Shown here: piece after piece, positions 27,701 to 42,700 of the stretch
Numbering within the stretch: position 1 is the first letter of the stretch
How the letters are laid out: every line of letters starts with the position of its first letter
The notes under the pieces: model-generated
The model's input: the letters and a program-made list of their open reading frames with translations, nothing else
The model's database searches: none
Told to the model about the DNA's origin: nothing
DNA from: Nematostella vectensis
Taxonomy: Eukaryota > Cnidaria > Anthozoa > Actiniaria > Edwardsiidae
Length of the DNA: 64,000 bases
Direction: 5' to 3'
Assembly: GCF_932526225.1 (NCBI RefSeq)
Contig: NC_064037.1
Coordinates: forward strand, 1,610,001-1,674,000
Program-made: the position numbers and the translations under genes

Positions 27701-30700
27701 CCTAAACATCAGCTCACTTATAAGCCTTTGTCTTTTGGATTAAATCAATCCTATAACACGCTTTCCAATTGTTTTTCCTGTATTACAACCCCATCCCAAT
27801 GTTTTTAGATCCAAGAAGTAACCGATCGATATGTGGCGGTGGAGCAGAAGCTTCGTGATAGAGCAGCGCTAATCCAGAATGCGTTGTACAAGCGCCAGAA
27901 CTTCCAGCAGGCACTAGAGGACTTTGAAACTTGGCTCGTTCAGACGGAGGAGAAAGTGACAACTCAGTCAATGCTTTCAATCAGGCCTGTGGTCATCAAG
28001 AAACAGAGCAGCGAACAGCAGGCAAGTCATTGTCAACTGCATCCGCTATGACGCATAGATAAGCAAGTTATCGCCGATGAGCAAGCCTTTGTTATTAGTT
28101 CTACTTAAAACTTCGTTTGTCATTGTTGTTTAGTGGCAAACGTCTGAAATTTATCAGACACACAAATAGGCGACGGCTTCGAAGACGCGATCAGAAAAAG
28201 CGCTAAGCACTAAGCGCCCGGTTCTAAACTGGTTTTTGTAAACATGGATAGGGTTCTAATTCAAAGAGACAAATATAAGACAGAACTTTAAGTCTGCTTT
28301 AGTGTATACAGATAGTTATGTTTGCAGCGCGAGCGTCCCCGTCCTTAACAGACCTAAAAATTTGATCGAACCAGATCGAACGCATCTCCTCGTGCCGGTT
28401 TTGAATGTTATGTTTCTTGCTGGCATCGCTGTCCGTGCGTGACATATTTACCACCTCATTTTAATTTCCGTTGTAACGCAATCTTTATATATCACAGGAG
28501 CTGATGGAAGAAATTGAGTTACACGAGCCGATCCACAAAGACCTCCAAACACGTGGTGTTACGGCAGCAAAAGAAGCGACATCAAGAGCCGACCAAGAGA
28601 GTCTGGAGAACCGACTGAAAGACATCGTGCAGCGCTGGCGTAACATTAACAAGTTAGCGGGAGACCGTAGCAAAAAGCTGGAGAAGCTGCTACCTGTTGT
28701 GATGAACTATGTTCAGTATAGGAATAACTTACTGGCTTGGTTAAGTGCGGATGAGAAGAGACTGCAGGAATTAGCGCTCAATGACGAGGTCAGCAATATG
28801 GACGTGCTGTCACAGAAGCAGGAAACCATGAAGGTATGTAGTTCACTGTTGACGTTTTGAGCTTTATTTGGCGAGTTTATGTAGCATTGTGGCATCAATA
28901 AAATATAATGTTGCCAATGTATCGCGTTGCTGGTTGCTGTCGTGCAGAAATATCTTCGCTTTAGTGCCATATTCAGGATAAAATTCACATGACCTTCATT
29001 TTCAAGGAACTCCGTGCTGCGATTGAGGACAACCGCGTGGTCTACCAGCAGCTCATCTCAACCTCCGAAATTCTGATCAGCATCTGTCACGATTTTTTAA
29101 TCAACACGGACGCTGTGGTTGTTATTGGCGACGTTGAGGAAATCAAACGTCGGTTTGAGAAACACAGCGAAGCAGTTCGAGGGGGCGAAAAAGAGCTACG
29201 TAACTCGAACAAGACTATGGCCAAGGTAAATGGTACTACTAATGACCGGGCTAAAATATGAATGAAAAATGATCCAACCAGCCAAAAGTGTCAGCACGAG
29301 CGGGGTTCACGTTCATGCGAAGTGCTGCCATAACGGTCCTCGGTCCGTTACCATCATCCCTATCTCTTAGGGAGTGTTTTCAAACAAGAGCGTTCTTCAC
29401 CTCCCCCAGATCGGTGAGATTGTCCACCACCCCTTTCCATATTTCCACAATACCCGTGTTGCCTCATTCCATATTCTCTCGATACTTCTGGTAACCATAG
29501 CCGTAGCAGGCCTCGAATAATTTTTTTTGGGGGGACACGATACCGAAACATTTAGAAAATATTGGGAGGCAGAGCCACGCCCCCACTGGTCATTTCCCTA
29601 TAATTTTCGTAAATATTGGGGGGGGGGGGGGGGGTTGGGCACGTGTTCCAAGTGCCCCACCCCCTGCTACGACCCTACTTACGTGATTATTCGGTACGTC
29701 TTTCAGGTCCGTGAGGTGATGGAGCCCATGCAACAGGTGATGAACGAGGCCGAGGGCATCTTGGCACAGGAGCCCGCCTACGGTACAGATATAGGACAGG
29801 TCAAGGAGGAACTCGACAAAGTCAACGTAAGTATTACACATCTTTTATTAGTCTTCATCTTAGAGGCTTTTCGCTTACTTAGTGCTTTTTATTCACTTTT
29901 CCCCAACAAATAGAAAATGCTGGACGTCCTTGAGACGACGGAGATCAAACTTGTTCGGCTGTCTAAGCAAGTGACAAACAATGAGTACATCATCACCATT
30001 ATCAAGGACAACCGTGTCATGCAGGTATCGTCACCTCGCTCTTACTATGAGAATATACCACAACCTTTTCGCCTTGAGAGTATACAATAAGAATATACCA
30101 GCACCTTCTTACCTCGAGCGATAAAAGTAGGCTTACTATGTCCTAGGGGCACCTGTATATTACTTCGCTTTTAAATACGTCTCGTTCTCCGACTAAAGGA
30201 GCACTTTGTTCTCGTAAATCCATATCGTAGGATAGATTTACATGAGCACTTTTCTCTAGCGCTTTCTTCTTGTCTCGTGCGTCTAAAGGAGCACCTTATC
30301 TTGAGTCGTTTACTTATGAGTCAGTTTCGTTGGCTCGTATAAAGAAGTGGCCGTCTATGCACGTCTAATAACCTTGTGTTTCCGTGTTGTATGCTCGTCT
30401 AATAAACTTGTGTTTCCGCCGTGTAGGTTCGTCTGAAGGAGCGCAAGGTCAAGCTGGAAAAATACATCCGCACGGTCGAGGTATTCCAGGGCGCTGGCCG
30501 TGACGTAGAGGTCAAGGTCATGGGGATTATGACGTTCGTGTCGGTCGAGATTCTCGTCACGGATGTTGAAAACATCAAAGACCAGCTTCAGCACATTCAG
30601 GTAAGGTAGTCCTTAGGATAAGCAGACATGCCTTCACACGTGCTTTTAGTCATATCTCAGAGTCATCCTTCTCAATAAAAATCCCCCAAAAATTATCATT

Positions 30701-33700
30701 TTTGCGGCGTTTCCAGAAAAAAAATATATATAAAGCCTCTGATTGATATTTGACAAATGTTTTGACATTTGCTGGCGTCAAAACCTGCTGCAGCAAGGTC
30801 TTTCTCTATGTTATTGTAGGCGGAGGTCATGAAATCCGAAACATACAGAAACTGTTCGTAGGGAGTTGACGGTAGAACCCCAAAGAAGGAGAAATAATAG
30901 TAAAACTAATATTTGGTATGTCGTTATAGAACCTCGAGGAAGAAGTTGTCATCCATCGACGCAAAATCGAGACCATGGCAGAAACGGGAGAATGGATCAT
31001 CCGACAGAACAACGATAATGAAGAGGTGATAAGCGAGGTGAAGTCAAGCATCTCTAACGCGCGAAGCAGCGTGGATGAGGTGTCTGTCCGTTTGAGGGAC
31101 AGGCGGAGACGGCTAGAGACAGCGCTCACAGAGAAGGAGAGAGTTTATGACACGCTCGGAAACTTCGAGAAGCGTGTGGTGAAGGTGGATAAAAAGCTGC
31201 ATCGCGCCAAGCCAGTGTCTGCAGAGTACGTGGTGATCAAAGAACAGCGCGTCTCACACGAGGTCAGTAAAACACTAGTACTTAGATCTTTAAATTATCC
31301 TCATCTCCAAATATATTCTCCCAGTCGTCCAAAACCTCTTGTTAATTGTGTCTTAACATTTAATGTCCCATGGTCACAGGTCGTTGTCAAGGAAGTGAGT
31401 CTCTTGAATCCCATCTCCAAATACATCTTCCCAGCGGCCCAAAACTTGATCCTTGAAGCACCCCCTGGAGCTGAAAAGGACTCGCTTGAGAACCGGGTGT
31501 CTGCCACACAGACATTATGGGTAGAAGTGAAGGAGAAGTCTCATGGCCGCCATCAAGTCATCGAGAGTGTGTTCCCAAGCGCGCAGAACTACGACGATGC
31601 ATACAGAGCGCTCATCATCTGGATGAAGGATGCAGAGTCGCGGGTGATCAACTTGAGTCCCGTGTCATGTGACCAGGATGCTCTGAACAAACAGAAGAAG
31701 GTTTTGCAGGTTTGTCGTTAATCTTTAATATAATAGTTTATTCAATCCTTTCCCAGCTAGGGGCCGAACGTTGAATTGACAAGCATTGGTCATGCGCTTT
31801 AGTAGAGCTTGATTGCTATTAGCGAGAGGGCATTAGCTTAGTTGATGGTGGCAATACGAATGCCAAGTCAATGAACAATAAATTTGCATCGCACTGTTTA
31901 CTGTCCCTTTTGCATTTTTGACATTTGAATTCGGTAAGCAAGTTATTTTGTATTTCATTCGTAAATACAAAGGAAAATACAGAATTTGTGATTTTGCAGG
32001 AGATGCAGCAGGATGTCGAAGACCACAGCCCCGTGTATCAGTTCTTCTTGACATCTGCAGACGCGTTACGGGATGCGTGCAGAAAAGCGAACATCACGTG
32101 CGGACTACAGCCCATCGAGATGCTCAACTACGAGGTCAATAACCGCTGGCAGGTCATCGAGGAGGTAAGAAAGGGACAAAGTTAGTAGTGAGAAACCTAG
32201 AACAATATAAAGGATACAAGAGGAGTGTACCAGGCGATATGCAAACTGATAAGACACAGCCGTGACTGGGGAAATGATCAAAGTCTTCGTTCCTGCTTTT
32301 TTCGATATTTGTGGAGCTCTATGCTCGACAAAGTCTAACAAGAGTGTCGAAGTACCCTAGAAACGTCCTTTTTGTATTTCGTGTTCGTTTTTGGGGTTAC
32401 AGCTGGTAGGGTGAATGGTGCACCATGTCTTCGTGTTGAGGTACGTCGACTGTTAAGTGTCATTATTTTGCGTGTTTTCAGGCTCTGGGAACCAAACAGA
32501 AGAAGCTGGACGCCACTCAGAAGCAGTTGCTGCGATACGAAGAGGCGGCAGGTACCCTTGCAAAGCTGCTGGGACGAGCAGAGGAGGCGCTCCGAGACCA
32601 GACTAACGCGGGTACAGACCTAGAGCTAGCACGCGCAAACAGAGATACACTAAAGGTACGTTATAATTGATGCAGGCATAGTGTGGCGATGATGTACAAT
32701 TGTTTTAAATTTCGTATTTGCTGACGACATAATGGATTGGAATATTTGATCTAAGTGCCATTTCTTAGTAGTATCTACAAACTTCGCAAACATCACTTAC
32801 ATAAACATGCCGTATTTTTTTCTTAGATTTTGTTAGTGCAACGTCTGTCATCAGTTTAAGTTAATCTTCACTTAAAGTTTGTTTCGAAGTGACCTGAGGG
32901 TGGCCGCATAGAAGATATATCACTGTATTCATAACCCGTTTCTCCTTTATTTAGACACTACTGTCAGCCTTGGAGAATGCCAAAGAAGATCTCGACAATG
33001 TCAACAGTGAGGGAAACAACCTCGTCCATATGGCTGACTCTCAGCTTGTTAACGCATCACCCATCCAGGAGGAGCTCGCAGCACTAAACAGTCGCTTTGA
33101 TGCGGTGCGCCAGAACCTTGAGCGAGAAGAAGACAAGCTGGAAAATGTTATAAGTAACGCGGAGGACTTCGAGGGTGCTCTGAACACCTTTGAGTCGTGG
33201 CTGCCCGAGGCTATGGCATCCGTGCAAGGCTTTAAACCGATCAGTGCCGAACCTGATGAGCTCAAGAAACAGCTGGCGGAAGTAGAGGTACGATTTATAA
33301 TCTCAGGCAACCGCCATTTTGTCATCCTAGCAAATGACAAGTATTAAACAAAGCATCCACTTCCTTTGCAACATTTTAAATTTGAGAAATGAAGTATAAA
33401 GCGTCGCTTTTAGTTGGTTCGAAATTTCATTCCATTATTTGCCTTTCAATGTTTAATGAAAACAATAAAAATGTGTGGCAGACTAGGGCTCTTTAAGCAA
33501 AGCTAACTCGCACGGAAGACAAAAGCCGGTTTGAGCTACTAAATTAGATATCCGAGTAGAAATTATTTAACGCTTGCTTTCTCAGCCTGAGAAGTATTGT
33601 AGTATGAGTAACAATGTTGGCTGACCCGCTGCATTTAACACATTTTACTCTAAATTAATCATTGTCTAAATAGGCGCTGCACGCCTCTCTTCTCGAGAAA

Positions 33701-36700
33701 CGCCCGCTACTCGCCACTGCACACGACTCTGGTAACAAACTTGTCGCCGTGTGTGACGGGCCCAGAGTAGAAGACGATGTAGCAGGCAAACTGCAGCCTT
33801 TCCAGGAAGCGTATGACGCCCTTGTCGCGGTAGTAGCGGACCGTCTGGGTAAGCTGCAGCTGATGCTGATGCAGTCACAGAAGTTGGAGGAAGCTCTAGC
33901 GGATGCTATTCGCTGGCTTGAGGAGGTTGAGCGGCAGCAAGCCAAACAGCTACCCCCCATACTCAGCAGCAGTAAGGTCAACATGCAGAAGGCCGAACAA
34001 GAGGTAGGTCACATGCAGCGAATGCGCAAACACCTTAGCTCGCGGGAGAAGATTAAGGGCATGGCAAAACAGCTGTTTGCTTGCGAATTCCTCATTCTAG
34101 GTTTAATGGTTGATAATTGTTGTTCTTGGAACCCACTTAAGTATTATTATACAAAAGAAGTGCGTAACAACCGTATTAGAGGTTGACCTTTTCATTTTAA
34201 CCAAAGTAGTGATTAGTAAATCCTCAGTGCCAACATCACTCAGCATTATAAAGCCTCGCTTCATTAAACACAATTTAGAATTCCACTATGCCCTCCTGAC
34301 GTGGGCACTAAGGTTTTTTTGAACCAATGCTTGCGCTCTTTGCACGGGTTATGATATTTGCACTAAGGTTTTTTTGAACCAATGCTTGCGCTCTTTGCAC
34401 GGGTTATGATATTTGCACTAAGGTTTTATTTGAACCAATGCTTGCGCTCTTTGCACGGGTTATGATATTTGCACTAAGTTTTTTTTTGAACCAATGCTTG
34501 CGCTCTTTGCACGGGTTATGATATTTGCATTAAGGTTTTTTTTGAACCAATGCTTGCGCTCTTTGCACGGGTTATGATATTTGCACTAAGGTTTTATTTG
34601 AACCAATGCTTGCGCTCTTTGCACGGGTTATGATATTTGCACTAAGGTTTTATTTGAACCAATGCTTGCGCTCTTTGCACGGGTTATGATATTTGCACTA
34701 AGGTTTTATTTGAACCAATGCTTGCGCTCTTTGCACGGGTTATGATATTTGCACTAAGTTTTTTTTTGAACCAATGCTTGCGCTCTTTGCACGGGTTATG
34801 ATATTTGCACTAAGGTTTTATTTGAACCAATGCTTGCGCTCTTTGCACGGATTATGATATTTGCATTAAGGTTTTTTTGAACCAATGCTTGCGCTCTTTG
34901 CACGGGTTATGATATTTGCACTAAGTTTTTTTTTTAACCAATGCTTGCGCTCTTTGCACGGGTTATGATATTTGCACTAAGGTTTTTTTGAACCAATGCT
35001 TGCGCTCTTTGCACGGGTTATGATATTTGCATTAAGGTTTTTTTGAACCAATGCTTGCGCTCTTTGCACGGGTTATGATATTTGCACTAAGGTTTTATTT
35101 GAACCAATGCTTGCGCTCTTTGCACGGGTTATGATATTTGCATTAAGTTTTTTTTGAACCAATGCTTGCGCTCTTTGCACGGGTTATGATATTTGCACTA
35201 AGGTTTTTTTGAACCAATGCTTGCGCTCTTTCCACGGGTTATGATATTTGCATTAAGGTTTTATTAAAAGCGTCCAGATAGAATTAACTCTGTACTCTCT
35301 TTCTATAGTCTCTATACCAAGGTATTGTTGCCAAGCAACCTGTCATAGAACACATTGAGCGAAGCGGCGACACCATTCTGGAAAGTATGAACCCAGGCCC
35401 CGAACGTGACGTCCTCAAATACAAACTTGCCGATATGACCCGACGATACGCAGTCGTCAAGAGCAACGCCGCTGACCGCAAAGCGATGCTCGAACAAGTG
35501 GTTCCCTTTGTTGAGCACTACCACAATGCATTGCAGCCATTCGTGTCGTTCTTGGAGGATTCCGAGGAGAGGCTGGAACGCCTTAAAGCTCCGCCCACAG
35601 ACAAGGAGGATGCCGCTGACCGAAGATCAAGTATTAAGGTAACCCTTGTTAATCCATCTGAGACTTGAGACATGGCGTGGCTATAATTCCTAGGGTTTAA
35701 CTTCAGGTTCACTGCTGGTCTGATGGTCGGAAGTCTATTTTTTAATTGTTAGTTTTTTTATCCTACCTGTACAGTGATGTCTGATGTTTTAACAACGAAA
35801 AAATGTGATGTTGATGAGGTCATGGAAAATAATGCTAAGCATTGCACTTTTTTGTGTTATTGTACACACCAAGGCTCACACTGTTTTTCTAGCTCATGGT
35901 ATGTATTAAATGTCTTGATCGATGTCAAATTTGCTGCAGGACTTTAAGGCTGTCGTCAAATCACAGAGCAAGAACCATAAGCTCGTGAACTCAACAGCGG
36001 CGGACCTCCTGGCCCACTGCAACTCGCTGCCAACCAAGATCGACCAGACTCCAGTGTTCAATGAAGTACATCACGCCAATGCACGGTACGATAAGCTAGT
36101 CAGAGCAAACTTCACTCTGGAAACGCAGGCCCGAGTACTTGAACAAAGCCTGAAGCAGTACCAGCTGGCCTTAAAGCCCTGCCAGGAATTCTTGCTCGAG
36201 CTTGAGAGCTACCTGGAATCGGAGCCTAGCTTTGGCCTGGACGCAGGGAAGGGCAGAGAAGAACTCAAAACCATTGATGTAAGTTGTCTACTGCCTTAAA
36301 GTTCGGGTAAGGTACTACGGAACTATCCCTCGATTGTGACATTTAGGTGACTGTTCGCGAAAATTTCCAGTTAGTTTACAGTTACTTTATAAAACCATAT
36401 CTTTCGCATTTAAAATATTAAAAGCAAATGTCTCATAAATACAACGCTCTTAAAATGGCATAACTTGTAGTACATATTCTGTTAACTACTCATATGCGCA
36501 GTGATTTCTTTGGCCCTTGGTTTCTTACACTTGAATTATTCTGATCCACAGGACTTGACAAGCTCCTTAGACTCTCACCGCGCCAACCTTGAGGTGATGG
36601 AAGTTGCCACACCGCCAAAACTGGGACAGGCGCAGGAGCTGGACGAAGAGGTTGCCTCACTTGCGCAAAGCTTCGATCTGAACGCTGGCAAGCTGAAGCG

Positions 36701-39700
36701 TGTGCGTGATAGGGTGGACCAACAGGTGAAGATGTGTGATGAGTTCGCGCCGCTGCATGAGGAGGTGGTCGGTTGGTTGGCAGAGATGGAGCCAGTGGTT
36801 GAGAACATGCGCCCTGTCAGCGAGGACGTACACGCTACAAGACAACAACTGCAGGAAATCAGGGTAAGATGGTGGCACTACAAAGACCACTCCCAGATTG
36901 TCGATCGGGCTTGCATGACACATGTTTTATCATTGTTTAACCGTCTATTTGTTTTGTCTTATATTGGGCTTATTTTTCCTAGGACATAAATGACCAGTTC
37001 CTGGCCACTCGTCCAAAGATGGACAGAATGGATGAGATCTGCGAATGTGTAGCAGACATCGAGAAGGACGACCCTGCTCTGGTCGCCACCATACACGATA
37101 AGATTGATGAGGTGGAGCAGCCGTACGAGCGACTCCACGCGCGTGTAACGAGGAGACTCGCGCGGCTCCAGAGCATTCTCCATCAAAGTCAGGACATGCA
37201 GCTTAGCATTGATGAGTTGAATAATACGCTAGCGGAACTGGAGGGTCATCTGGACGAACAGACGCCTGTCACTGCGAGCTACGAGACCGCGCTACAGCAA
37301 AAACAGGACCATGAGGTATCAGTCGGGCTCAGCATTCACACTAGACCTTTAGCATACATTACCATGAGGTATCAGTCGGGCTTAGCATTCACACTAGACC
37401 TTTAGCATGCATTACCATGAGGTATCAGTCGGGCTTAGCATTCACACTAGACCTTTAGCATACATTACCATGAGGTATCACTCGGGCTCAGCATTCACAG
37501 TAGACCTTTAGCATACATTATCATGAGGTATCACTCGGGCTCAGCATTCACAGTAGCTTGTTTAGCCTGAAGACGCAGCCAAGATGATGCCGGTTACACG
37601 GTCCTGTCGGGACGGTATTTCGTGCTTTTCATGTCATCACGATATGATGCTCTCGGAGAACTTGCCAACGCCTGCGTCTTTTATCTAAACGAGCTAGTGT
37701 CTGGCATAAATGTATGCGACGTTGTTTTATGTCATTTAAACTCTCTTGCTACGCACTAGTGTCTCATGGATAAAGTTTAATCACTCTAGAAGCACGTTCC
37801 TAAAGCCCTTGACCTTTTTAAAGCTTTTTTCTTTAACAAAATCATCAAACAAACAATAAATGTTCTAGAAATCGTCCTAATGTTTACAAAATATACATTT
37901 TGTTCGAAAAAGTGTTTTATATAATATGATATAATGTGTAATCTTTTTAAAGGGCGTCTTCCTCCAGATAGTTATCCACGAGGTTATCTTCAACGACGTC
38001 ATCGAACGCGTCAAAGAACATTTACAGCAGGCCGATCCCGGACCTCAACGGGACAAACTCTCGGACAGTTTGTCCGACCTTGAGACCCGCTGGAAAGATG
38101 TCCTGCACAGAGCGTCCGAGAGGAATGATCAGCTTGAGGAGGTGGTACCGTTGGCGCAGAGGTACATGGAAGCCGTGGCGGCTTTCCTGCCCCCCATAGA
38201 TGAGATGGAAGACATTATCGCCGAGTACGGAGAGGTCTTGTGCGAGAGGCACGCTCTTGGCAAGGAGCAGGCTTTGCTCAAGGTACGTTAAGGTCAAAAT
38301 AGGTATATTCGGAGGGCTAATCCATATCCCTGTAGCTGGAATGCTGAATTACGATTCAAAGGCGCCCCTGGAAACCGCCTTACAACTCATTTTAAATGCA
38401 AATCTTCCAACTTCAAATACCCAAATGAAAACGATTAAAGTTCCTTTAAAAAATCGACGTTAGTAGTCATAATAAGCGTAAGGTAGAAGTATCACGTGGG
38501 GATGACACGCAGAGAAAATAAGCGGATTATTCACCTTTCCGTGCACACTTGATAACGTTTGCTTCGTATGCAGTTCTTACAGCAGTTCCTCCAAGAAGAT
38601 ATCGAGGGCTACCGTCCAGTCCACAAGACCCTTGTCGATAGTGCTGACGATTTGACTGAAGCCTGTCACTTAAATGGAGTGACCGAAGGCGTGCCCAAGA
38701 TCGAGGAAGATGTACAATTCATGGTTGAACGCTGGAACAAGATCAACAAATTCTACAAGAACCGTCGCCAGCAGGTAGAACTGGCGGATGAGAAAGTGAA
38801 GAAATATCGTGGTCTTCTCCTTCCTCTGGATACCCGTGTCAAGAAGGCCGAAAAGTCCCTGGAGGAGTCTGAGTATGAGGGGATTGATGTCGAGGCTGGC
38901 AAGAAGGAACTGGATACGATGAAGGTACAACAGGATGGTGTCAGCAGCGGTTTTTTCTTCTTTTTTTCTTTTCCAGGATCTCTTTGTCGATCATTCTTTG
39001 TTGATCAATCATGTAATTGAGCCATAGTGCGATGAATGCACTCATGGAATTTTTTCTTTAAAATTTGTATTAAAAGTTTACAAAGAAAGACTCGCTCATA
39101 CTCTTGTGTTTGGTTTAGGCATTACAAGCTGAAGTCAAATCCCTGGAGTCTGAGATCCAAGACGTGGGACAGGAAGTGAACAAGGAGGATTCTGACGCCA
39201 TCAACTACATGCCCGTCAAACAGCGCGTCAAGGGCCTGGGATCTAGATGTGCTTCATTACGACGTCAGCTGAGCGATCGCGTGACATGGCTTGAGCGTGT
39301 TGTCAAGGAGATTGTCACGCTCGTGACTGTCACAGAGGAGATTGTGGAGTACCTCAGCATGGCCTACGAGAAGATGGAGCAGCTTGAGCCGATACACCAT
39401 GATGCGGGTGTCATCAAACAACAGATGGACGAAGTCGAGGTGAGTCCGCGCTATAATCTACTACTGGCATGTATTCTAGTGTGTGTTTATTCAGATTATC
39501 ACGCTAATAAACTGTTAAAGCGTTTAAAAGAGAATATTTAACACGGGGTTTCGAGAAGAAATGTTAGTAGTGCTTCTACGTGTGAATGCTCACGCCCTAC
39601 ATATAGTGTTTGTGAGACAAGTAAATACGTGGAATTAAGGTGTCTATAAAGCTGCACGCTTACGAGTGTTCGTAAAGGGCTAGAGTTTACTGTAGTCGCT

Positions 39701-42700
39701 CTGTCTATCAGATAACAAAAAAAATTAATTAAAATTACAAAAATTTGCTGTTTCCCACTAATTTCTCATAGCTGCATGTTTTTTCTCAGACCTTCCGCGA
39801 CGAAATATCAGTGCAGCAAACTTCACTCACGGCTGCCGAGCAGGCCGCTAAAAACATCACCCTTCTCAAGAAAAACGACCCCAAGGGTGTGCGCATGGTC
39901 AGCGAAAGGCTCAATTCCACACGGACGCCGCTCATCGAGCTGGCAGAGAAGCTGAAAGAGCGCCGGGCTAAGTTGCTGAGAGCTCAGGAGCATCTCGATG
40001 CATACCGCACGCAGCTTCAGCCGGTGGAGGAAGTCTTCATGCAGGCGGAAGAGGCCTTCGAGGCGCCTGTCGACTTAGAGAAGGGAGAGGGCGAGCTTGA
40101 AAAAGTCGAGGTAAAGTACTAAATGCGCAAATTAGGTGTAATAAATTTGTGGAAAATGTGATCTAGAAACACTCTGCCAGTAGAAAGGATGGAGTGTCAA
40201 AAAGGCCTAATTTTTTAAATTGGTGTTAAAAAAATTTATAAGGTACTGTTTTTTTAAAGCTGGGTACATCAATCATCGGAATTTTTGAATGCGCTAACAG
40301 GATGAGTTCAAAGTTAAAGATGACAAACTGAGACTTGCTTATCAAAATGACTAAAATTGTTCGCTAATAGGCCGCTATTAAAGAGATGGCTGACAGCGAC
40401 AAACGCGTCCATCTCATACGCCGCTCAAGCCAACAGTTACTTCGCGTCATGGATGTCCAATCACAGCCAGGCTCCAAGGTTCAGGCCGAGGTTGCTAAGG
40501 TAACACACACGCAACGTGGTCTGACGTCGAGCCTGAAGAAGAAGCATTCTCAGCTTCAAAAGGGGCTACACGACTACACGAGGTTTATGGAGATCATGGC
40601 CGAGCTAGACAAATGGCTTCCAGGAGCCCGCGTGCGCGTAGATGAAGTATCTCCGGTCAGCGGAGAACCTGAGAAGATTAAAAGTCAGATTGATGAGCTA
40701 CGGGTAAGTTGAAAGCGATCGAGAGCTTGTTGGTAGATTATAGTGATTGTGTCAGTAGACGCCCTCCTGAAAATGACTTTAACAAACAACCCAAGCTGAA
40801 ACATCATGAATGGTGTAAATATTTTATTTTATTGAACTCACATTGCTATTCCCACATTAAATTATGGGTTAACTTCTAAATTCCTATTCAGGCGACTTAA
40901 CAGTTATCTTTTCATTCCTTTTTACCTCGGTACGATTGAAATAAGCGCCGCTCTCCAACCTCTTCACTCCCATTCTAATACAAGCCCTCCCCACAAGCGC
41001 CGCTCTCCAATGTGCCCCCTGACAGACTTAAAAATATTTTGATCGACACCAAGAAAATCGGAATTTGATTTATAGACCTAGAAGCAATAAACACTGGTTT
41101 TGTGGTAGTCTATTAGTTGAACATCACTCCAACAAAAGGTTTTACTGGAGGGTTCCCGCTTTTGCTTTATAGGAATTGAATGATGAAGTCCAAGAAAAAG
41201 CGGCTCTTTTGGAGCAAGCTAAGCAACTGTCAGAAAGCATCAAAGAGCTTAGCAACGAGGACCAAGACATCCAGCGCGATATGTCCGATCGGCTGAGCAG
41301 GGTGGAGCCGCCGCTAGAAGAGCTGATAGCCGCTCTTAACAGCAAGCAGAGCGAGCTACAGAGCGCACTGTTACAGAGCCAGGACATAAGGGAGTCCCTA
41401 GACGACCTGAGCCGCTGGTTGGTCAGCGCCAGTAACCTGTATAACCTGCTTGGCCCGGTTTCTGCGCGCTATCCCATCATCGTGGATCAGGAAGAAAAAC
41501 TTGCTGTGAGTGAAACGGTGTTGTTTTCTTTATCCACTGTCAGGTTAACGTGACCAGATACGATGGATAATATTACGGCATTGAGGGCCGCCATGTCACC
41601 CTATGGGGTGGGGCGTGTGTGTGGTGGGGATGGGTTTTCCGCCATAGAAATTTGTCGGGTTAAAGTGTTTGTGTGAAAAGTTTTTTTATGCACTTAAAAA
41701 GAACCCCTTCCCCTTAAACGTTCCTATACCTTTAGTGGGTTTTTTTTTTTTCATAGACTCCCACAATCTAATTTTTTCCAATCCAAGTCCTTTTACGTAA
41801 ACAAGTTTTAATTTCTAATTGAAAGGGTTTCGATATCATCTGTAGGTCTGTTTAGTTGATGCTTCCTCAGGCGAAAGATCGTTAATCATTGTATACGACT
41901 AGCCATAGTAAATTAAATAGAAATTGCCTGTTTTTACGTACTTACCTTTTACGATCTTCCCGTCGCTAGCGTAATCGTAGCCGAAAATAGAAACACGAAA
42001 TATTTGCTTCCATTTTATCGTGCACCTGTTCAGGCATTATGTGGTTTTTCTACATTGCTAACACACTGCGCATCGATATCGTCTGTGTGCTATGTGCGCT
42101 GCTGCCTTCGGGTTTTTTCTCGAAAACTTTGTGGCATTTCTCAATATGTATTCTGTGTCGGTCAAAAACGTTTTTTACGTGCGTGTCTTCAAGACTCTGG
42201 TGAGATGAGCATTAATTTGTTGATATCTGCTTTTGAAGCATTCCTTGTACTTGATCTGGCTCGATAGTACCTTTTTATGTGTTAACTGTCTTTTTCTTGT
42301 CCTTTTTTGAAGTTTGATATTTCGATTTGGTAATTGTCATTTTAACCTTCAAGTTATGTTTCAACAAATCTCATTTTCTGAACATTGTGAAAGCAAGCAT
42401 TGGTCAAAAGAGTCTCACACGACGTTACATAGACGTTACATGGTTTAGAATTATATAACTGAAATATTTCCACTTGAATCTTATGGTTACATAAGGAAAG
42501 CACGCAACTTAATTAAACATACTATATGTTAAATGTATGCCTTCCTCGAAAGTTTGCTTGCTGTGACAAGTTCTCTTACTTGAATTGATAGAGCATTTCT
42601 TTGTCTAGAATCCACTATAAACGTGTAAATTTTCGCTCTATACCTAATGACGTGGTAAATTTGCCTTAAGCTAAAATAAAAACACCGGGTATTCAATAAA

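Noticed and set aside
42004-42267. 87-codon frame in intron 33
   Set aside because: Cys/Leu/Phe-rich translation of T-rich sequence, no domain, no splice context.
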